Source: Campylobacteraceae bacterium
GTDB taxonomy: Bacteria > Campylobacterota > Campylobacteria > Campylobacterales > Sulfurovaceae
Length of the DNA: 9,313 nucleotides
Direction: 5' to 3'
Assembly: GCA_027022775.1 (NCBI GenBank)
Contig: JALVXO010000169.1
Coordinates: forward strand, 1-9,313
Part shown: positions 6,334-9,313 of the stretch, piece after piece
How the letters are laid out: the number at the start of each line of letters is the position of its first letter
Position numbering within the stretch: position 1 is the stretch's first letter
Translations under genes and position numbers: made by a program
Notes under the pieces: model-generated
The model's database searches: none
The model's input: the letters and a program-made list of their open reading frames with translations, nothing else
Told to the model about the DNA's origin: nothing

Positions 6334-7099
6334 ATTTGATTTAGAGAGTTATGTTAAAAAAGATTTAATAAGAAACCCTAAAATTAAAGTAAAAGGTGTT
6401 GAGTTAATCGAAAAAAGGGATATAAAAGGCCATAAAGACTGGAAAGCATATATGATTTTGATGGATTTGGTTGTAAAGGGAAAAGAAGACAAATACCCAG
6501 AAACTCTTTTTGTAAATGAAAAAGAGAATCTTGTAGCTATGGACCTTTACGATTACAGCAAACATAAAAATATAGGCCGTGATATGCGTCCAAATATTGA
6601 TATTAGTTACTATGACGATGCACATCTGATTGCTGGCAAAAAGAGCGCTAAACACAAACTTGTAGTATTTTCCGACCCAAAATGCCCGTTTTGCCAAAGG
6701 TATGTTCCAGGCATCTATAAAGATGTAAAAGCACACCCTGATACATTTGCGCTATACTATTACCACATGCCGTTAAAAAGAATCCATCCGGTTTCTGATG
6801 CTCTAACAAGAATTATGGAAGTGCTGCAAAAACAGGGTAAATTTGACGAAGCAATGAAAATGTATAATGCAAACATCGCTTTAAATGAAACAAACGAGGA
6901 TAAAATTATAGAGGCAGTAAATAAACAGTTTAAATTGAATATCAAAAAAGAGGATATTAATAAGCAAGAGATTAAAGATGCAATAAAGAGCGATATTAAT
7001 AAAGCAAACAGAGTAATGCTTCGCGGAACCCCGACTGTCTATTTAGACGGCAAATATGACCCTGAAGTTACAAGTTACAAAAAGTTTATTAAAAAATAG
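6272..7099 (+). CDS. Periplasmic DsbC/DsbG-like thiol-disulfide oxidoreductase
   Basis: A 275-residue exported protein. The signal peptide is about residues 1-20 (MSLMLKLSTAVLATTLLASA). A region of about 90 residues follows that could be a dimerisation domain as in DsbC/DsbG. A thioredoxin fold starts near residue 127, with the redox motif CPFC (Cys138, Cys141) in VVFSDPKCPFCQRY. A helical insertion (about 172-245) precedes the cis-proline loop RGTPTVYLDGKY (Thr253-Pro254). These two cysteines are the only ones in the protein. AGGAG at 6261-6265 lies six bases before the ATG at 6272, which decides this start over one at 6215 that would destroy the signal peptide. The gene overlaps fxsA by 62 bases. 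Isomerase versus oxidase activity cannot be told from sequence. H. pylori HP0231 (a DsbG-like oxidase) is a possible relative. Confidence 0.85.
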   Translation: MSLMLKLSTAVLATTLLASAKFDLESYVKKDLIRNPKIKVKGVELIEKRDIKGHKDWKAYMILMDLVVKGKEDKYPETLFVNEKENLVAMDLYDYSKHKNIGRDMRPNIDISYYDDAHLIAGKKSAKHKLVVFSDPKCPFCQRYVPGIYKDVKAHPDTFALYYYHMPLKRIHPVSDALTRIMEVLQKQGKFDEAMKMYNANIALNETNEDKIIEAVNKQFKLNIKKEDINKQEIKDAIKSDINKANRVMLRGTPTVYLDGKYDPEVTSYKKFIKK

Positions 7100-7109
7100 G
7101 TAAAGAAAA

Positions 7110-7130
7110 AGCTGAAAGCTGAAAGCTCAA
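7110..7130. repeat. Short tandem series of GCTGAAA
   Basis: The heptamer GCTGAAA occurs twice in tandem from 7111 and is followed by GCTCAAA, starting eleven bases after the stop codon of the Dsb-like gene. It resembles the AGCTAAAAGCT series at 1580-1618 on the opposite strand. No hairpin or T tract makes it a terminator. Confidence 0.45.
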
Positions 7131-7146
7131 AAAGGAGCGTAACTCG

Positions 7147-7171
7147 TCATTCCTGGTCAAGCCAGGAATGA
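7147..7171. repeat. Intergenic hairpin repeat, copy B (perfect 10-bp stem)
   Basis: TCATTCCTGG (7147-7156) pairs perfectly with CCAGGAATGA (7162-7171) around the five-base loop TCAAG. The outer words TCATTCC and GGAATGA are shared with copies A and C. No T tract follows, so it is not a canonical intrinsic terminator, though such stems can stabilise the 3' end of an upstream transcript after processing. Confidence 0.65.
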
Positions 7172-7190
7172 TGGGAATGTTTGGCTCATC

Positions 7191-7356
7191 GTCATTCCCG
7201 CGGAAGCGAGATTGCGCAAAAAGTCTAAAAAATCTTGGAAGTGAGACTTCAGTCTCACAAAAATATTACCAATAAATGGTAATAACAAGATGAGGCTAAA
7301 GCCTCATTTCCATTGTTTTTTAACTTTTTGCGCAGTCTCAAGCAGGAATCCACGGG
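7191..7356 (+). repeat. Intergenic hairpin repeat, copy C, split by an insertion
   Basis: The left part (7191-7207) reads GTCATTCCCGCGGAAGC and the right part (7344-7356) AGGAATCCACGGG. Joined together they form a compact hairpin, ATTCCCGC with GCAGGAAT around GGAA (one mismatch). The joined unit has the word order of copy A on the opposite strand (TCATTCC, GGAAT, AATCCACGG). The intervening 136 bases are the foldback element plus one copy of its flanking AAGC. Confidence 0.6.
7208..7339. mobile_element. 132-bp MITE-like foldback element
   Basis: The ends are inverted copies: GAGATTGCGCAAAAAGT at 7208-7224 against GAGACTGCGCAAAAAGT read from 7339 on the minus strand, 16 of 17 identical. Similarity continues inward with a small gap, so each arm is about 50 bases. 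The left arm ends in the palindrome GTGAGACT-tc-AGTCTCAC (7241-7258), the right arm in ATGAGGCT-aa-AGCCTCAT (7290-7307). A third hairpin, ATTACCA/TGGTAAT (7265-7283), fills the centre. The element is flanked on both sides by AAGC (7204-7207 and 7340-7343), consistent with a 4-bp target duplication. It encodes no protein, so it would depend on a transposase elsewhere. I cannot name the parent insertion sequence. Confidence 0.7.
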
Positions 7357-7449
7357 TTTTGTAACCGTCAAAAGAATGCATCCGGCAATTCCGTTGAGAA
7401 AGCGGAAAGCATAAAAACTTTGATTCAAGCTAAAAATTGGAGAAAGCAA

Positions 7450-8403
7450 GTGAAAAAAATTGTTATAGCAACAAGAGAGAGCCAGCTTGCCCTTTGGCAG
7501 GCTTATCATATAAAAGATAGAATTTTAGAGCTTTTTAAAGATGCAGAGGTGGAGATAAATAAAATGACCAGCCGCGGTGATGTGGTTTTAGATAAGCCGC
7601 TGGCACTCATTGGCGGCAAAGGACACTTTACAAAAGAGCTCGAAGATGCCATGCTCGAAGGGCGTGCAAATATGGCGGTGCACTCTTTAAAAGATGTGCC
7701 GACATACATTCCAAAAGGGCTTAAACTTGCTGCTATAACAAAAAGAGAAGACCAAAGCGACCTGTTTTTATCTTATAGGTATGAAAGTTTCGAAACTCTG
7801 CCAGAGGGTGCGGTTGTTGGGACCACCTCTTTAAGAAGAAGAATGCAAATTTTGGCAAAACGCCCCGATTTAAAGGTTAAAGATTTGCGCGGAAATGTAA
7901 ACACCCGTTTGCGAAAATTGAAAGAGGGGCAGTATGATGCAATCATACTTGCATATATAGGGCTTAAAAGATTAGATTTAATAAAAGATATCCCTTACAC
8001 CCAAAAACTTGAATTTATGATACCACCAATGGGGCAAGCCGCTTTGGGTATAGAGATAATCGAGGGGGATGAGTTTATTCAAGAGGTTGCAGACGCTTTA
8101 AATGACAAAAATACCTATATCTGCACAAAAGCAGAGCGCGATTTTATTGCAAAAATAGGTGCTGGATGTTCCGCACCTGTTGCAGTAAATGCGGTAATTA
8201 ACGGCGATAAAATAGAAATAAAAGCACTTATAGGATATGTTGACGGCTCTAAAATTTTAAGCCAAAGTTTAAGCGCCCCGCTGGAAGATTATGAAACTCT
8301 GGGAGAAAAATTAGCCAATTTAATGATAGAGCAGGGGGCTTTAAAACTTCTTAAGGAGGCAGAAGCGAATGCATTTAAAGAGATTCGCCCTGATCGCCTG
8401 TAG
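7450..8403 (+). CDS. hemC: Porphobilinogen deaminase (hydroxymethylbilane synthase)
   Basis: A 317-residue cytoplasmic enzyme that polymerises four porphobilinogens into hydroxymethylbilane, downstream of HemA in the same pathway. The N-terminus is the usual IVIATRESQLALWQA. Catalytic Asp82 lies in HSLKDVP (78-84), the cofactor-contacting arginines in GTTSLRRR and DLRGNVNTRLRKL (146-158), and the dipyrromethane-carrying Cys240 in IGAGCSAPVAV. I choose GTG at 7450, with GGAG at 7439-7442, over a TTG at 7420 that adds ten residues absent from the family and lacks a ribosome site. The gene is separated from the upstream operon by 350 bases of repeats, so it probably has its own promoter. Its last 35 bases overlap the next gene. 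Confidence 0.96.
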   Translation: MKKIVIATRESQLALWQAYHIKDRILELFKDAEVEINKMTSRGDVVLDKPLALIGGKGHFTKELEDAMLEGRANMAVHSLKDVPTYIPKGLKLAAITKREDQSDLFLSYRYESFETLPEGAVVGTTSLRRRMQILAKRPDLKVKDLRGNVNTRLRKLKEGQYDAIILAYIGLKRLDLIKDIPYTQKLEFMIPPMGQAALGIEIIEGDEFIQEVADALNDKNTYICTKAERDFIAKIGAGCSAPVAVNAVINGDKIEIKALIGYVDGSKILSQSLSAPLEDYETLGEKLANLMIEQGALKLLKEAEANAFKEIRPDRL

Positions 8404-8779
8404 CCTGCTTGTTACAGCATGCGATGACGGCTCTTATGTTAACTTTTACAATAAAAATTTAAAAGAGCACAAAATAAGCTGTCTCTCTTATATCCCCGCA
8501 TCTAACGGCAAATTAGACAAAGCGTTGCAAAAACTTTACAAATTCAGCAAAAACTGCCCATACAGAGTTGAATTGAGTTACAAATCAGACATAGTCTGCC
8601 ACAGCCCCTACAATGTCCCTCAAAAAGTAAACAGCAACTTCCCTTCCGCTTATATTAAACTGGAAGTAAAAAAAGGCTTTAAACTCCAATACAGCTACTA
8701 CAAAGATTTAACCTCCAAACCCGACACCGATGACTTAAAAACAGCCTTTGAGAGATTAAAAAGAGATATCTTAAATTAA
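8369..8779 (+). CDS. Predicted lipoprotein of unknown function
   Basis: A 136-residue protein with a short lipoprotein signal peptide: MHLKRFALIACSLLVTAC, lipobox LVTAC, and Cys18 as the lipidated residue. Asp-Asp follows the cysteine. In E. coli aspartate at +2 keeps lipoproteins in the inner membrane, but whether the rule holds in this phylum is uncertain. The mature part is lysine- and tyrosine-rich with Cys38, Cys63 and Cys77, an odd number that leaves at least one free or intermolecularly bonded thiol. I recognise no domain; a small gene after hemC is also found in H. pylori (HP0236), which may be the counterpart. AAGGAGG at 8353-8359, a near-perfect ribosome site, lies within the hemC 3' end nine bases before the ATG, so translation is probably coupled to hemC. 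Confidence 0.75.
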   Translation: MHLKRFALIACSLLVTACDDGSYVNFYNKNLKEHKISCLSYIPASNGKLDKALQKLYKFSKNCPYRVELSYKSDIVCHSPYNVPQKVNSNFPSAYIKLEVKKGFKLQYSYYKDLTSKPDTDDLKTAFERLKRDILN

Positions 8780-8806
8780 ACTCAAAATTAATAAATCTAA
8801 AGGTAA

Positions 8807-8823
8807 AGAGTATCGAATGCTCT
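8807..8823. other. Weak hairpin between convergent genes
   Basis: AGAGTAT and ATGCTCT can pair (seven pairs including one G-U) around CGA in the 79-base gap between the lipoprotein gene and pdxA. Neither strand has a run of T directly after it, so calling it a terminator is not justified. It is the only compact structure in the gap apart from GTTAA-t-TTAAC near 8832-8842. Confidence 0.3.
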
Positions 8824-8858
8824 GAAAAACTGTTAATTTAACTTAAGCAAGTTTTACT

Positions 8859-9313
8859 TCAAAATAGAAATGAATTGATATACTTTATTGCATTCATATA
8901 ACTTTTTGTATTAACACTCTTTCCTTTATACGCTATATCAAATGCGGTGCCGTGATCAACAGATGTCCTTAATATCGGCAGGTTTAGCGAAACATTTATC
9001 GATTCGTCAAAATAGAGCGCTTTTAGTGGGGCAAGCCCTTGGTCGTGATAGATTGCCGCAAAATATCTGAACCCTTTTCTAAAGTGCGGAGTAAAGGCGA
9101 TATCAGGAACTATCGGGCCGATAAACTGCTCTTTGCCCAAAGCTTTATTGGCTTTTTTTATAGCTTTTACAATTTTGTTCTCTTCGTCTCCTAGCACTCC
9201 GCCGTCGCCTGCGTGGGGGTTTAGGGCTAAAACTGCTATTTTTTCACCGGTTTTTAAACTTTTTTGCAAATCTAGCAGAAAACGGGTTAATTTTTTGCTT
9301 TTTATCTGCTTTG
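8859..9313 (-). CDS. pdxA: 4-hydroxythreonine-4-phosphate dehydrogenase, C-terminal part
   Basis: Only the last 150 residues or so are in the window; the frame is open to the right edge. PdxA oxidises 4-phosphohydroxy-L-threonine with NAD in de novo pyridoxal phosphate synthesis. Visible are the metal-binding histidine motifs LALNPHAGDGGVLGDEE and IYHDQGLAPLKALYF, and the C-terminal signature LPILRTSVDHGTAFDIAYKG, with active-site parts in the order expected for the family. A TTG at 9267-9269 looks like a start if read in isolation, but the frame continues upstream with KQIKSKKLTRFLLDL, so it is an internal leucine. The family's usual length (about 330-360 residues) implies more than half the gene lies beyond the window. 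It converges on the lipoprotein gene. Confidence 0.95.
   Translation of the reverse strand, partial: KQIKSKKLTRFLLDLQKSLKTGEKIAVLALNPHAGDGGVLGDEENKIVKAIKKANKALGKEQFIGPIVPDIAFTPHFRKGFRYFAAIYHDQGLAPLKALYFDESINVSLNLPILRTSVDHGTAFDIAYKGKSVNTKSYMNAIKYINSFLF

Larger units (their letters stand above)
7100..7449. other. Repeat-filled intergenic region before hemC
   Basis: About 350 gene-free bases between the Dsb-like gene and hemC. From left to right it holds a GCTGAAA series (7110-7130), hairpin repeat copy B (7147-7171), hairpin repeat copy C split by the foldback element (7191-7356), and a 90-base AT-rich stretch leading to hemC. That last stretch must hold the hemC promoter if hemC is not read from upstream, but I see no clear -10 box apart from weak candidates such as CATAAA near 7410. 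No coding frame is credible. Confidence 0.55.

Noticed and set aside
7147..7171. Copy B hairpin as the intrinsic terminator of the fxsA-dsb operon
   Set aside because: The stem is strong but no T tract follows on either strand, and its sequence belongs to the dispersed repeat family.
7420..7449. TTG start for hemC at 7420
   Set aside because: The ten added residues are not typical of HemC and no ribosome site precedes them; GTG at 7450 has GGAG and begins the conserved strand.
7100..7449. CRISPR array or small structured RNA gene in the repeat-rich gap
   Set aside because: The repeats are few, palindromic and irregularly spaced, with no equal-length spacers, no tRNA-like cloverleaf with a recognisable anticodon arm, and no cas genes nearby.
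9267..9269. TTG as the start of a short pdxA-like gene
   Set aside because: The same frame is open to the window edge and continues PdxA-like sequence, so the gene is cut by the window rather than truncated.

Overview
The window is a dense, mostly plus-strand stretch of a low-to-moderate GC bacterial chromosome. Its gene set and order (DUF2018 protein, polyprenyl diphosphate synthase, hemA, proS, then hemC followed by a small lipoprotein) match, from memory, the Helicobacter pylori HP0242-HP0236 neighbourhood. With the lineage-restricted DUF2018 protein this points to Campylobacterota (Epsilonproteobacteria). The genus cannot be fixed from the sequence; a free-living, Sulfurimonas/Sulfurovum/Nitratiruptor-like organism is a reasonable inference.

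Layout: 1-204 is non-coding and carries hairpin repeats. A minus-strand NifU C-terminal-domain protein (205-492) diverges from a ComF-type phosphoribosyltransferase (563-1156). A small membrane-protein gene follows (intact part 1269-1430), whose in-phase 5' extension is one base out of frame. An intergenic region (1431-1704) holds degenerate repeats and an extended -10 promoter. This promoter precedes a tightly packed operon: DUF2018 protein, polyprenyl diphosphate synthase, hemA, proS, fxsA and a periplasmic DsbC/G-like thiol oxidoreductase. Gaps in the operon are 8 nt or less and three junctions overlap. A second repeat-rich gap (7100-7449) contains a 132-bp foldback element (MITE-like) with 4-bp flanking direct repeats. 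It appears to have inserted into an older intergenic hairpin repeat. hemC and an overlapping lipoprotein gene follow, and pdxA converges from the right edge (3' part only).

Functionally the block mixes respiratory-cofactor supply with housekeeping. The prenyl synthase makes the quinone side chain, HemA and HemC make tetrapyrrole, and the NifU domain is linked to Fe-S cluster supply. ProS is translational, and the Dsb-like protein serves thiol chemistry in the periplasm. I saw no defence system, CRISPR array or large mobile element. The most notable structure is non-coding: the foldback element whose two internal hairpins show a compensatory base-pair change and whose removal restores the interrupted repeat.
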